Origin: Spodoptera frugiperda
Lineage: Eukaryota; Arthropoda; Insecta; Lepidoptera; Noctuidae
NCBI RefSeq assembly: GCF_023101765.2
Contig: NC_064214.1
Location: forward strand, 6,268,001-6,332,000
Direction: 5' to 3'
Length of the DNA: 64,000 nucleotides
Shown here: in pieces, positions 20,201 to 27,866 of the stretch
Layout: every line of letters starts with the position of its first letter
How positions within the stretch are numbered: position 1 is the stretch's first letter
The notes under the pieces: generated by a model
Seen by the model: only the letters and a program-made list of their open reading frames with translations
Told to the model about the DNA's origin: nothing
The model's database searches: none
Program-made: the position numbers and the translations under genes

Positions 20201-22506
20201 CGAGACGAATGTGACGATGGACGCTGCCAATCTCCATGCAGAAATTACGCTGGAGGATACCGTTGCGACTGTCCTGCAGGTAATATACGAGTATTCTTAG
20301 AAGAGAATCTTTGATTTATTAGAATACCCTACCCTTTAAAAAAGTGCGTGTGAAGCCTTGTTCAGAAAGATAGTCACTTCATATGTAGTTCAAGTTACTT
20401 AGAAAGCGTGCGCCTAAAACGGGAACTAGTACGCCCGGCTACAATATTTTTAGCGGGACTTGAAGCCGACTGGGGTAGCTAATAAGTACAAGTTTGAAAG
20501 TATAGATGGCGTTGTGCTAAATTATTTTCTTTTAACTGATTTTTATTCAGGAATTTGTGGTCACAAGTGCCACTGTGCAATGAGTTTCTGGTTATTAAAT
20601 TCCTGGTACGAGAAAATTTTATTTTTTAATGTTTCGAGTGCACTGAGTATGTTTTGATGATAACGTAAGCATTATAACCATAATTTTCCAGGCACAACTC
20701 GGTCATCAAGCGGTGTGTGCGTGCCACAAGACCCTTGTACTGCTGGACCGTGCGGTACGTCACCATGCTTTGCCGTGGGTGGGGCCTACCGGTGCGGCTG
20801 TCCCTCTGGATACGGATGGGATGCCGGACACGCTGTTTGTCTTCAGGTACGCAAAAACTGTTATGAAATGTTAGGGAACTTATTACAATGCTTTGTTGTC
20901 ATTGAATACCCTGCTATTCTGTTAGCTACAATGTGACATCTTAGCACAAAACGCATGAACAGCATTCTGGAATGGTACAGTTACGTGAACACCTAAGTCG
21001 AAACACATAATAATTAAGTTCTTTGTATGTTTAGTTGGCAGGTGGTTGTGCTACCGCCAGTTGTCTCTACGGCTGCAACTCCTTCGGCGAGTCCTACCAG
21101 TGCGGCTGCCCCGCTGGGTACCAGCTGGTGGGCGCGGGACACTGTCTCACTGCACTGGACGGAGCTCTCCCACCTGATGATATCGGAGACGCTCCAGTCT
21201 TCCCTGTTCGTGATCAGTATAAGATTGGCGGTGACAAAGACTTGATATCTACTGAAGGTTGCTTCAGTTGTAAGGTGAGATTTTAAAGAATTTTGGTTTA
21301 AACTGTTAAGCAGCTTGTTCTTCTACACGTACCTATACTTATGCTTCAAACATTAATCTTTAAATTATTATTTAAAGGTGAACGGCCGGAGACGAAGAGC
21401 TCCAGATGAAGCGATAGTATACGCTAATGGCACAATGATTGTACGAAAACGGAAAAGGAGAAGTCGACGTAAGTATCACAAGAGTTTATAGGTACTAAAA
21501 TCTTTTATGAACATCTTAAATGCTTAAAATATTTTGGTGATACAGTTTTAGGTAATTTATTCGAAATATGAAACCATTTTACATATACTTAGTTCAGGTT
21601 AACATACTGTTAACATACATACATACATATCGTCACGCCTTTAATCCCCGAAGGGGTAGGCAGAGGTGCACGTTATGGCACGTAATGCCACTGTGTACAC
21701 CCACTTTTCACAATTAATGTTATAAGTCCCATGTAATAGGTGGTGAGCCTATTGCTATATACCGGGCACATTTCCAGACTCTGTGTTACCACTGAGAAAT
21801 TTTCGAAAAATCGAAAAAAGCCCAGTCAGCCGAGACCTCTTGCCCGGCAGTCGCACTTGCAACCACTCGGCCAACGTCTTTAATGGGAAACTAAATCTAT
21901 CTTATGCTTGTTGACCAGGCCGGCGTTCGTTGTTGGAGCCTGAAGCGGAGCTGATCGTGGTGTCGGCGACTCCGCAGCAGACGTGGGGCCGCGCGCCGCT
22001 GCTGCGCCTGCTGCCGGCCGAGGGCGGCGCGCGGGCGCACTACCGCATCGCTTACGGAGACGACCAGAAAGACTTCGTGCTCTCCAAGCGAGATGGCACC
22101 TGGGCGCTCAGGCTGCGAAGGCATCTTAAGAGCCAGGTAAGTGAATGGTGGAGTTCCAATATTGTTGTTCCCACGTTAGGTACTTGTAAGTTCGGACGAT
22201 ACTAAATATTACATTAAAGTACAAATAGGTAGCGTCTCTGAGGCGTGAAGCTGATTGAGTCAGAACCTGCAAGTCCTGCTTATCATTTAATTTTGGAAAC
22301 TTCTTTATTCTATTATGGTTTACTAGTATGGTGGTTACATGGGCTTTGTGTTGCAGACGGCTCTGGAGAGACAACTGGAGCTGGAGGCGCGGTTCGTGGC
22401 GCCCCCGGTGAGCGTGGCGAGGCGGCGCTCGCGGCGCCAGGCGGCCGAGGTGCCGGCGCCGCTGCGGCTGTACGTGTCCGTGCGCGTGGCGCCACTGGCT
22501 CGCTGA
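2080..22506 (+). CDS. FBN: Fibrillin (extracellular microfibril protein), 53 coding exons, complete
   Basis: Joining 53 exons at GT..AG sites gives 9,021 coding bases, 3,006 codons plus TGA, with compatible phase at every junction. By eye the protein has three N-terminal EGFs, nine TB/hybrid 8-Cys domains and 45 further EGFs, 43 of them carrying the D-x-D/N-E-C start of a calcium-binding EGF. EGF runs between the TB/hybrid domains number 2, 6, 3, 1, 12, 2, 7, 5 and 7; human fibrillin-1, as I know it, has 2, 5, 3, 1, 12, 2, 7, 5, 7. LTBPs are shorter and lack this order, so fibrillin is the better call. Known role of the family: secreted, polymerises into microfibrils and binds TGF-beta family complexes. 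The acceptor at 2064 implies an upstream 5' UTR exon that I could not place. Exon groups are listed in separate entries. Confidence 0.95.
3240..3507 (-). CDS. Coding-like exon on the opposite strand inside fibrillin intron 1
   Basis: On the minus strand a cttgctacag acceptor (exon starts 3507) and a donor gtaagt (exon ends 3240) bound 268 bases that are open in one frame for 89 codons. The frame is one base then whole codons, so it enters in phase 2 and leaves in phase 0. Codons are strongly biased to C in third position and differ from the AT-rich surroundings. The peptide is mostly beta-prone and hydrophobic, has three cysteines, a possible N-glycosylation site (NFTT) and ends KITYAPPPT. 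I do not recognise the family and could not find its partner exons. It could be a nested gene or a fragment of one. Confidence 0.4.
4490..4635 (+). CDS. FBN: Fibrillin alternative first exon (form B)
   Basis: The ATG at 4490 opens a 48-codon frame with hydrophobic core ILYLFLVVVFFGYNF (residues 14-28), then a short linker RPIPSPLVGAVGG, and stops at a donor gtaggt (4636). The exon leaves two bases over, exactly as exon 1 does, and both end in GG before the donor, so either can splice to 5120 in frame. Form B would be 3,002 residues. The hydrophobic stretch could be a signal peptide or an uncleaved anchor; no clear cleavage motif is visible. A separate promoter just upstream is inferred, not seen. 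Confidence 0.6.
5120..5819 (+). CDS. FBN: Fibrillin exons 2-5: N-terminal four-Cys domain and EGF 1-3
   Basis: Exons are 5120-5202, 5293-5409, 5514-5618 and 5712-5819 (residues about 53-191). Exon 2 carries PHVCRSRNSTHCCPGW and then CIVP, the four-cysteine fibrillin unique N-terminal domain that in the family mediates head-to-tail assembly. Exons 3, 4 and 5 each hold one non-calcium EGF ending in C-x-C-x-G-type loops. All internal junctions are phase 1. This one-module-per-exon layout is typical of fibrillins. Confidence 0.93.
5919..6729 (+). CDS. FBN: Fibrillin exons 6-8: hybrid domain 1 and cbEGF 1-2
   Basis: Exons are 5919-6097, 6172-6333 and 6642-6729 (residues about 191-334). Exon 6 has the hybrid pattern with CTKQLCCATVGVAWGHPCE and a trailing cysteine in KECQ. 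This is nearly the wording of vertebrate hybrid 1, the region that binds LTBP in mammals. Exon 7 starts a cbEGF with DIDECAAVPGLC, and the second cbEGF is split between exons 7 and 8. Confidence 0.93.
6812..8838 (+). CDS. FBN: Fibrillin exons 9-14: TB1, Gly-rich linker and six EGFs
   Basis: Exons are 6812-6967, 7164-7350, 7545-7682, 7769-7885, 8064-8280 and 8628-8838 (residues about 334-676). Exon 9 is a TB domain with a single CCC-type cluster (RDCCCGYNMGRAWGD). Exon 10 then carries a glycine-rich, acidic linker (GGGGEDDGSGGS) where fibrillin-1 has its proline-rich hinge. Six EGFs follow; vertebrate fibrillin has five here. The first begins KINEC and may be a weak calcium binder. The exon 13-14 intron contains a SINE. 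Confidence 0.92.
8389..8556 (-). repeat. tRNA-derived SINE, family 1 (copy in fibrillin intron)
   Basis: Read on the minus strand it begins with a tRNA-like segment whose B box is GGGTTCGATTCCCG, followed by the GCACGGAGCAACT boundary and a body of about 110 bases. Related copies are at 34275-34456 (minus) and 55381-55552 (plus). Confidence 0.75.
8983..10278 (+). CDS. FBN: Fibrillin exons 15-18: TB2 and three cbEGFs
   Basis: Exons are 8983-9087, 9170-9429, 9515-9629 and 10171-10278 (residues about 676-872). TB2 is split across exons 15 and 16 (SQCCCSSSKG, then GWGVACKKCPEHG). cbEGFs starting DINEC, DIDEC and DIDEC follow. The last one is interrupted by the 541-base intron 9630-10170; reading through this intron gives the alternative terminus described separately. 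Confidence 0.92.
9630..9826 (+). CDS. Read-through terminal segment of fibrillin: short isoform tail
   Basis: If the donor after 9629 is not used, the frame stays open for 65 more codons to TGA at 9824-9826. The translation reads like protein rather than intron: it is rich in Pro, His, Tyr and Gly, has an RGD (codons 9662-9670, context EYDRGDIPP), and ends HPSYGY. The product would be about 900 residues, a fibrillin N-terminal half ending after TB2 and two and a half cbEGFs. I see no canonical AATAAA nearby; AATACA at about 10030 and 10076 are weak candidates. It may instead be a chance open intron. Confidence 0.45.
10469..11128 (+). CDS. FBN: Fibrillin exons 19-21: hybrid domain 2, one cbEGF, TB3
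   Basis: Exons are 10469-10638, 10752-10884 and 10967-11128 (residues about 872-1027). Exon 19 has RQECCCSVGLAWGSPCEPCE followed by CPCPKGFAK, a hybrid-like ending. Exon 20 adds the last cysteine and one cbEGF (DVDECQLDSELC). Exon 21 is TB3 with AVCCCSSLGKAWGDHRCEAC. Hybrid 2, one cbEGF and then TB3 is a fibrillin signature order. Confidence 0.92.
11207..14186 (+). CDS. FBN: Fibrillin exons 22-31: Gly-rich hinge and run of twelve cbEGFs
   Basis: Exons are 11207-11571, 11676-11826, 11903-12055, 12157-12337, 12455-12647, 12730-12903, 13160-13326, 13507-13646, 13746-13862 and 14040-14186 (residues about 1027-1623). Exon 22 begins with a long Gly/Asp/Trp-rich hinge including an uninterrupted Gly run, then the first cbEGF. 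Twelve cbEGFs follow, the same count as the longest run in vertebrate fibrillin. The eighth (exons 27-28, start DDDECELGTCDC) has seven cysteines instead of six and contains an RGD at 13193-13201. Confidence 0.92.
14407..15061 (+). CDS. FBN: Fibrillin exons 32-34: TB4 and two cbEGFs
   Basis: Exons are 14407-14523, 14600-14703 and 14800-15061 (residues about 1623-1784). TB4 is split between exons 32 (AACCCSVG) and 33 (AAWGNYCDLCPEPG). The two cbEGFs of exon 34 start DIDECAQHPALC and DIDECARPDIC. Vertebrate fibrillins carry their main integrin RGD in TB4; I see none in this TB4. Confidence 0.92.
15311..17080 (+). CDS. FBN: Fibrillin exons 35-39: TB5 and seven cbEGFs
   Basis: Exons are 15311-15635, 15720-15953, 16093-16262, 16567-16768 and 16961-17080 (residues about 1784-2134). 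Exon 35 holds all of TB5 (YLCCCSVGKAWGAPCEPC) and the start of a PINEC-type EGF. Six more cbEGFs follow in exons 36-40. The donor of exon 38 is the less usual gtcagt but the phase fits. A non-LTR 3' tail sits in the exon 37-38 intron. Confidence 0.92.
16340..16520 (+). repeat. 3' end of a non-LTR retroelement or SINE, TTTGACTTTGAC tail
   Basis: The segment runs from CTATGGAGTTTCTTGCTCG through TACACTTTGGAACGAGCAAA to a tail TTGAAATAAATAATTTTGAC, then TTTGACTT. The same layout occurs at about 44200-44341. It lies within a fibrillin intron, in the same orientation as the gene. Confidence 0.65.
17162..19051 (+). CDS. FBN: Fibrillin exons 40-44: TB6 and five cbEGFs
   Basis: Exons are 17162-17319, 17403-17503, 17841-18080, 18404-18623 and 18878-19051 (residues about 2134-2432). 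TB6 spans exons 40 and 41 (PECCCSEG, then AAWGRYCERCPAP). cbEGFs begin DLDEC, DADEC, DIDEC, DIDEC and DIDEC. Two introns here hold repeats: an interspersed repeat at about 17577-17790 and a foldback element at 18677-18828. Confidence 0.92.
17577..17790 (+). repeat. Interspersed repeat in a fibrillin intron
   Basis: This block (ACTAGCAAACCAGGCGAACT ... AGTTATAGCGTCAGGAAGGA ... ATAATAGATA) reads like a common lepidopteran interspersed repeat that I have seen elsewhere, with a T-rich centre. I cannot assign it to a transposon class from one copy. Confidence 0.45.
18677..18828. mobile_element. Foldback MITE-like element with terminal inverted repeats
   Basis: The left end GTACCCTTAGTATGAGTTT and the right end AAACTCATACTAAGGGTAC are perfect reverse complements (19 bases). 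Inner arms around 18727-18784 also pair imperfectly (TTCGGCGCACTAATTGG against CCAATCAGAGCGCCGAA). The whole 152 bases could fold into one hairpin. There is no coding capacity. A related copy lies at about 53172-53315. Confidence 0.8.
19168..21274 (+). CDS. FBN: Fibrillin exons 45-50: TB7, five cbEGFs and two final EGFs
   Basis: Exons are 19168-19276, 19358-19621, 19703-19995, 20073-20279, 20692-20846 and 21035-21274 (residues about 2432-2854). TB7 spans exons 45-46 (AQCCCTLGVAWGPECELC), followed by a Gly/Pro linker and cbEGFs starting DVDEC (three times), DVNEC and DRDEC. The last two EGFs (CTAGPCGTSPC and CATASCLYGC) lack the calcium motif. The final one, ending in a GYQLVGAGHC-like stretch, matches the last EGF of vertebrate fibrillin. 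Exon 47 contains an RGD at 19977-19985. Confidence 0.92.
21378..22506 (+). CDS. FBN: Fibrillin exons 51-53: C-terminal propeptide (asprosin-like position)
   Basis: Exons are 21378-21468, 21919-22136 and 22357-22506 (TGA 22504-22506). The preceding exon ends GCFSCK; exon 51 continues VNGRRRRAPDE, lining up with the Cys-x-x-Cys-Lys and furin site before the C-terminal propeptide of vertebrate fibrillins. Cleavage after Arg2861 would release 145 residues, close to the 140 of human asprosin. A second basic cluster (RKRKRRSR) lies about 20 residues further on. Exon 52 has HYRIAYGDDQKDFVLSKRDG, resembling the conserved beta-strand part of the vertebrate propeptide. Exons 52-53 are very GC-rich compared with the rest. 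Hormone function is known only in mammals and is not claimed here. Confidence 0.85.
21611..21876 (-). repeat. tRNA-derived SINE, family 2, near full length
   Basis: On the minus strand it opens CGTTGGCCGAGTGGTTGCAA, a tRNA A-box-like head, and runs to a 3' end CCTACCCCTTCGGGGATTAA followed by a TATG microsatellite (CATACATACATA on the plus strand). It lies in the intron between fibrillin exons 51 and 52. A 5'-truncated copy is at 41508-41632. Confidence 0.8.
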
Positions 22507-24219
22507 CCGTGACGTCACACGCCGCCTACTACGCTACAGACAGTGCTACCCTTCCATACACTGACGTGTGCGCAAATATCGACAAATATCTCTTACCTCG
22601 TGCCTTATTAAACCGTCGACATGTTGCGCCTAGGGGGCGCTGTCTGTAGCTACTGTTTTGTGTCCAGTAGTGAGACTTGTAAATATACTCCTTATTTATA
22701 ACACTGCCAACTTCAACGACTGCCAATTTGTATGTAAATTGTTAAAGTTACTATAAAATTAATTGATTTAGTCGAACGTATCGCTAAGGTTCCCCGATTG
22801 GAATGTATCGATGAAGTCTCACTACACAATGAAATTAATTGATGTGTCATTGAAATGATAGACTGGTTCTGTTTCATGTGTGACTAAATATTATGTGCCG
22901 ACGGAATTGTTGTGTTTTGATGTTCATGTGAGAATCGACTCGGTTACTGCGATTATTTTGATAAAGTTTTATAATGTTCGATATGACCGTCCCCACAAAA
23001 TATTTGCCGCATGTCTCCATCGGGTCGGGCCGGGTCGGCTCGGTCGGCCTCGTCGGCAGTATTAAATAATTTGTGTGAGATTGAATGCATAATACGTAGT
23101 TAGTTCACGATTATACCGATCGACGTAATATCGATGTTTTGTTATGGAAATAGAATCGATAATTTTGTAATATTAACAATACATCACTAGTTCATTTGCC
23201 ATTGATATGAAAGCCAGTGAGTAGTTTACTCTCATTATCGTAAGCGAACTAATTATCGTTTATTTAAGGTCTTGTTTCTTCAACCCTATTGACCAAATTA
23301 ATTTAATTGTCTGTACTTTACGCATTTTTTAAAACTGTTTTTTTACGTTTATTTTATCAGACGAGAAGGATATCAACTTGACATTTTGTATTTGATATTG
23401 ACTTGTTCGTAGGAAAGAAGACTTTGAATAATTACATGCCTATTTATTTTTTTATATTCAATCTGAAATGTTAGCACCCAGTAATGGTTGTATGAAGCCA
23501 CGAAGTAATTGCGAAATATTTAGTAAAATCATTAACTTTGGCCCTTTTAATTTCTTCTATTGAAAGTACAAAAACCAATGCAATAGTCTTGTTTGTAAAT
23601 ATGTGTATACAATATTAAAATTAATATAAAATATTTAGTTGTGTTAGTAAGAAATATTATAAGAACTATTTTTATTTTAACTTAGACCTAAGGTGAAATG
23701 GATCAAAACGAAATTAATAAATTTTTAATTCGAGATGTTGTTTTAATGTTAATAATGAGTGAGATTATCATGAGAATGAGAGGTTCCCCGAAGTAGGGTA
23801 TAATCTATTAGCGGGTTGCGATTGAAACCTGGGATTTCTCATGCCGCTTAGTAAGTACCCATTAAGTATCTAATGATGAAAGGTACATTACAGTAGGTAC
23901 ATTCAATTTTTAATCTAGGTGTGGAACGAGGAGGTTGACCAAAGAATCAGGCCTTTTTTCAATGTCCTTGGTGTGTATTTTGTCTCTGATGCCAATTGTG
24001 GCATCCATGATTGTAAAAATAAATATAATGTCATTCACAGCAAAATGACAGTCTAAGATAGTAAGATCATAACATTGAAATATAGAAACGTAATTTTTCT
24101 TAAAAATTTTTCAGTAATTCTGTTTAGCGGAATGTAGTTACAAATACGACGGGAGAGTTCCTTTTTGTCGGTTACAGTAATATCACGAACACGTAGGCTT
24201 ACTTAAAAATAGTAACAAA
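22507..24219 (+). other. Fibrillin 3' UTR and spacer to the next gene
   Basis: There is no coding signal. The first canonical AATAAA after the stop is at 23716-23721; ATTAAA variants occur earlier (about 22606 and 23614) and another AATAAA at 24019-24024. The 3' end of the fibrillin transcript could be any of these. The last 100 bases contain the presumed 5' UTR of the phosphate carrier, including a pyrimidine-rich TTCCTTTTTG at about 24157. Confidence 0.4.
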
Positions 24220-25185
24220 ATGGCCAAGAAAGGTGAAGAGGAATTTTCATGTAAGATGTTCAGCAACAAGTTCTTCATCCTGTGCGCCATCGGAGGCTCA
24301 GTCGCGTGCGGCACCACGCATACCTTCGTGACGCCGCTCGACCTGGTCAAGTGCCGGCTGCAGGTGGACCCCCAAAAGTACAAGTCCATTGGCACAGGGT
24401 TCCTTGTGTCCTACAGAGATGGGGGTATCAAGAATCTCGTGAAAGGCTGGGCGCCCACTTTCATTGGATATTCAATACAAGGTGCCGCCAAGTTCTGTGG
24501 ATACGAATACTTCAAGTACAAGTATTCCAATATGGTCGACTTGGAAAGTGCTTACTTGTACAGAACGTATCTGTACCTGGCAGCTGCAGCGTCTGCCGAG
24601 TTTATTGCCGACGTGTTCCTGGCACCGCTGGAGGCCACCAAGGTGCGGATGCAGACGACGCCCGGCTACACGTCCATGATGAGGAAGGCCATGCCGCACA
24701 TGGCCAGCACGGAAGGAATCGGGACATTCTACAAGGGACTCGCGCCGCTGTGGGGGCGGCAGGTGCCCTACACTATGATGAAGTTTGCTTCATTTGAAAA
24801 AACTTTGGAGTTATTGTACGATAAAGTTGTGCCAAAGCCCCGGGCCGATTGTACGAAGGTGGAACAGTTGATAGTAACATTCACTGCCGGGTACATCGCG
24901 GGTGTTCTGTGCGCGATAGTATCGCATCCCTCCGATACGCTCGTGTCCAAGTTGAACAAGGACCCTGGCTCCAGCATCGGCAGCATCATCAAAGACGTGG
25001 GCTTCGTCGGCATCTGGCGCGGCCTGGTCGCGCGTATCATTATGATAGGTACGCTCACGGGCCTACAGTGGTTCGTATACGACGCATTCAAGGTGTACAC
25101 CAAAATGCCTCGTCCTCCACCTCCAGATATGCCAGAGTCGCTCAAAAAGAGATTAGCGGAAGAAGAGAAGAAGAAGAAGAAATGA
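24220..25185 (+). CDS. SLC25A3: Mitochondrial phosphate carrier (SLC25A3 type), intronless
   Basis: This 321-codon frame is a complete three-repeat mitochondrial carrier. The signature motifs are PLDLVKCR (residues 39-46), PLEATKVRM (136-144) and, in the third repeat, HPSDTLVSKLN (236-246), the form typical of the phosphate carrier rather than of nucleotide carriers. Other family marks are GWAPTFIGYSIQGAAKFCGY (77-96) and WGRQVPYTMMKFASFE (178-193). The family imports phosphate with protons across the inner membrane for ATP synthesis. The start (aacaaaATGG) is a good context. Precursors in animals are usually about 360 residues with a cleaved presequence; here the protein starts close to the first helix, so it lacks one. 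The tail ends in a Lys/Glu-rich stretch. No intron is needed, which suggests a retrocopy that has kept an intact frame. Codons are GC-rich. Confidence 0.93.
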   Translation: MAKKGEEEFSCKMFSNKFFILCAIGGSVACGTTHTFVTPLDLVKCRLQVDPQKYKSIGTGFLVSYRDGGIKNLVKGWAPTFIGYSIQGAAKFCGYEYFKYKYSNMVDLESAYLYRTYLYLAAAASAEFIADVFLAPLEATKVRMQTTPGYTSMMRKAMPHMASTEGIGTFYKGLAPLWGRQVPYTMMKFASFEKTLELLYDKVVPKPRADCTKVEQLIVTFTAGYIAGVLCAIVSHPSDTLVSKLNKDPGSSIGSIIKDVGFVGIWRGLVARIIMIGTLTGLQWFVYDAFKVYTKMPRPPPPDMPESLKKRLAEEEKKKKK

Positions 25186-25219
25186 AAATATTTAGGTAAC
25201 GACGGTTGTTTAGTGAATT

Positions 25220-25302
25220 AATAAAATGAACGTCCCAATAATTCTGTGTGTGGCGTCCCAATACTTCCCGACGACTTACAACTCATGTATATTTAAAATA
25301 AA
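25220..25302 (+). terminator. Polyadenylation signals of the phosphate carrier gene
   Basis: AATAAA occurs at 25220-25225, 35 bases after the stop codon, and again at 25297-25302. Either can serve as the cleavage signal; the spacing fits a short 3' UTR. Confidence 0.6.
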
Positions 25303-25995
25303 AATGCATTACGATTATAATAGTGGAATTATCTAAATTAACTGGAATCACGAAGATTTGTAAGTTGCCCCACATTCGATACAATTTAATCGATATTGTT
25401 GGTCTTAAGTCTCTTCTACTTTCAATTCGTAACCTGCTATATTATCAGTTACATAATTTGTTGACCGGTTCCTAGTGATATGTTGTGTCCCTTTAGTTTG
25501 TTACCTAATTAGCTGCTTTTGTTATTATTTCTCGTGATGGCCTTCGGGCGTCTTAAACCCCGGTAAGTACCAATATGATTTTTCCTAGTTATTACTTTCT
25601 CAGATTATTTATACAATACTGACATACGATGAAGGAAAATAGTTAAAATTTGAAATTGCCAATCGACGTGGTAATTAATGCTCAAATATTCTCAGTCCGA
25701 GAAGAGCCCTGTGGTCAGCGGGGGTCACTCACAGCAGCGGCTGTTGATGTGTGTATATGATGTGATGTGGTTTTTGATAAGCATTTTAATTAATTGTTTC
25801 CAATTATAACGAAAATGATGCAAATTGTTGGACAAGTATTCTTGGATATTGTTTTATGTCTTAGCCAGGTTTGTTCGGCCAAATGTTATTGTTTGTTATG
25901 GAGTGACAATGATACGGTAATGTTACATTAATTTTATTTTACTACTAGATATCCCCTAGGTGAATAAGAACAGTAAAAATATTATTAGAAAAACA

Positions 25996-26330
25996 AGAGA
26001 CGCGACGGAGGTACGGTCGGGCGGGCGGCGAGGCGCGGCGACCGGTCCGGTTCGGTCGTATACAAAGAAGGCCGGGATCCTCTCCGGCAATAACAATAAT
26101 ATGGGGATTTATTCGAGCACCGAGACCCACTTACCGGATTTAACCGGCCCGATCCGGTTAGAGTGACCAGCGGTAAATGGAGCTCGCAGCCGAACTATGT
26201 TTTATAAGTGGTCGGATCATGATCTCAAACACTGGCCGACCCATTTAACATAATCTGCCGGACACGAGTACACGCGGCCCGCTGCCCGCCGCCACACCGG
26301 CCGCGCAGCCTCGCTCTCCAGATCTTACTA
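25996..26330. promoter_or_regulatory. GC-rich, CpG-dense island
   Basis: This stretch is markedly richer in G, C and CpG than the AT-rich DNA around it (GGGCGGGCGGCGAGGCGCGG at about 26021 and GCCCGCCGCCACACCGGCCG at about 26284). No long coding frame fits it. It could be a promoter or 5' exon of an unplaced transcript, or a conserved regulatory element; the sequence alone does not decide. Confidence 0.3.
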
Positions 26331-26524
26331 TTTGTTTTATGATTTACTAAAACGATTCCCTAAGATAGCCTATTTTGTTTTTATTTGGAGTTATTCCTCA
26401 ACTACGTGAAAGCATTCCGCATAAATCTGACAGGATTTGGATACAGGGAAAAGGTATTTAGAGTGCTCTTTTTATCATAATATCTTTTGAAGTTATTTTG
26501 TTGCCCTTATACAAGAAAGATTTA

Positions 26525-27045
26525 TACGAAGGTAAAAATAATTCATGTAACTTCAATGGGTACTTGTTTGAGGAGTTCAAAGTCAAACTCCGGGGACGCC
26601 TACTTTATATTACTCTGTCATCTTACCTATTTCACATGAAATATATTTAAAGTACACAAATGAATCTGTATGTACACATATCCCACCCAAAACATAAATG
26701 TGAAAGGATGCCGTTATGGAACTATAAAAGAAAGTACCAAGTTCCATACACAGACCTCAGTTAAAATGATATAACAAGTTGGCAAGTTTTCACACACTTT
26801 GTTATAAACCTACTAAACGAAGGTAAAAATAATTCATGTAACTTCAATGGGTACTTGTTTAAGGAGTTCAAAGTCAAACTCCGAATTTTAGGGGACGCCT
26901 ACTTTATATTACTCTGTCATCTTATTTTTCAAGACCTACCTACCTTGACCTAAAGACCTACCTCCATGCCAAATTTACGACCATTGAAGTGGTCTAGGTT
27001 TTTGATATATTTAAAGTACACAAATGAATCTGTATGTACACATAT
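26525..27045. repeat. Two direct copies of a block, second with an internal insertion
   Basis: Copy A (26525-26681) and copy B (26817-27045) share ACGAAGGTAAAAATAATTCA, GGGGACGCCTACTTTATATT and TTTAAAGTACACAAATGAAT in the same order. B has an extra ATTTTAG and about 70 bases of other sequence near its 3' end. A spacer of about 135 bases separates them. It looks like a local duplication or a nested repeat. Confidence 0.75.
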
Positions 27046-27593
27046 AGATGTTATATTATTTCAAAGCAACAGTAAGGTAAATATGTACGTCAGAAGCGAC
27101 TGACTAAATATTTACACTGATGTTCATCACATCTTTCTTAATAACAACGGTTTATGCGTATGAATCAAACGACTGTAGTCTCTAGGATCATTCATATAAA
27201 GTTTATCTTGGCTGCAAACGTTCCGAGCATATATTCTGCCCACGATATGACGACAAGTCGGTAACTTTGCTAAACTTTGGCACGTTTTACAAAAGTTACT
27301 AAATCGAATTTTTGTTGCGACTCGATTCGAAATACAGTTTTAATATTGGAAAATATTGTTTCATACACTTTTAAAACAGCGAGACATTCTGGGGCAAAGT
27401 TGAAAAACTATAGTCTGTATAAGTTTAGTAGTAAAATAAAAACGTATGAATAATCATGCAACGCCAGACAATTCGCCATCTACCTACTAGGTACTAAATT
27501 AGGATAAACAAGTATTTACCAAATAGTGTGATGTATATAACTAGGTATTACCTACGACCCATGAGGTGCTCCTAACGTTTCCAAGTTTTATTT

Positions 27594-27866
27594 TTATGTG
27601 ACGTAGTTCCTAGCTACTTCTATCCACTCGAAGAATAAAAGTCTTCTCCAAGCGTCGACTTTTGTTATGAGGTCTTTGTTAGCGACAATCTCAGCATCTC
27701 TAGAAATTTTCTTCAATCTCTCTTCATAACTAGTTGTACAAGTTTTCAACGGCATTGCAGGAACTTGCAAATCAAATAACTTGCTAGCTTCGAATCGAAT
27801 CCAATAAACTACAACAGGAATAATTGAAAAAGTTCCCGTTTTAAACGGTCCCACTCTAGTGAACAA
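27594..27866 (-). CDS. Open frame of 90 codons, unknown
   Basis: On the minus strand the frame has a hydrophobic stretch near the start (GTFSIIPVVVYWIRF) and a charged C-terminal half (EERLKKISRDAEIV). That amino-acid mix is less random than most ORFs in this gene-poor part. No family is recognised and no splice partner seen. Confidence 0.2.
   Translation of the reverse strand: MFTRVGPFKTGTFSIIPVVVYWIRFEASKLFDLQVPAMPLKTCTTSYEERLKKISRDAEIVANKDLITKVDAWRRLLFFEWIEVARNYVT

Noticed and set aside
20460..20657. Open frame in the intron between fibrillin exons 48 and 49 with a ttattcag acceptor at about 20550 and cysteines after it
   Set aside because: The segment would join exon 48 in frame but breaks EGF spacing and ends in a stop after a hydrophobic stretch, whereas exon 48 to 20692 completes a proper six-cysteine EGF. 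It is most likely intron sequence.
22126..22518. GC-rich minus-strand frames opposite the last fibrillin exons
   Set aside because: High GC in the propeptide exons opens all frames; composition is low-complexity Arg/Pro/Ala and nothing is recognised.
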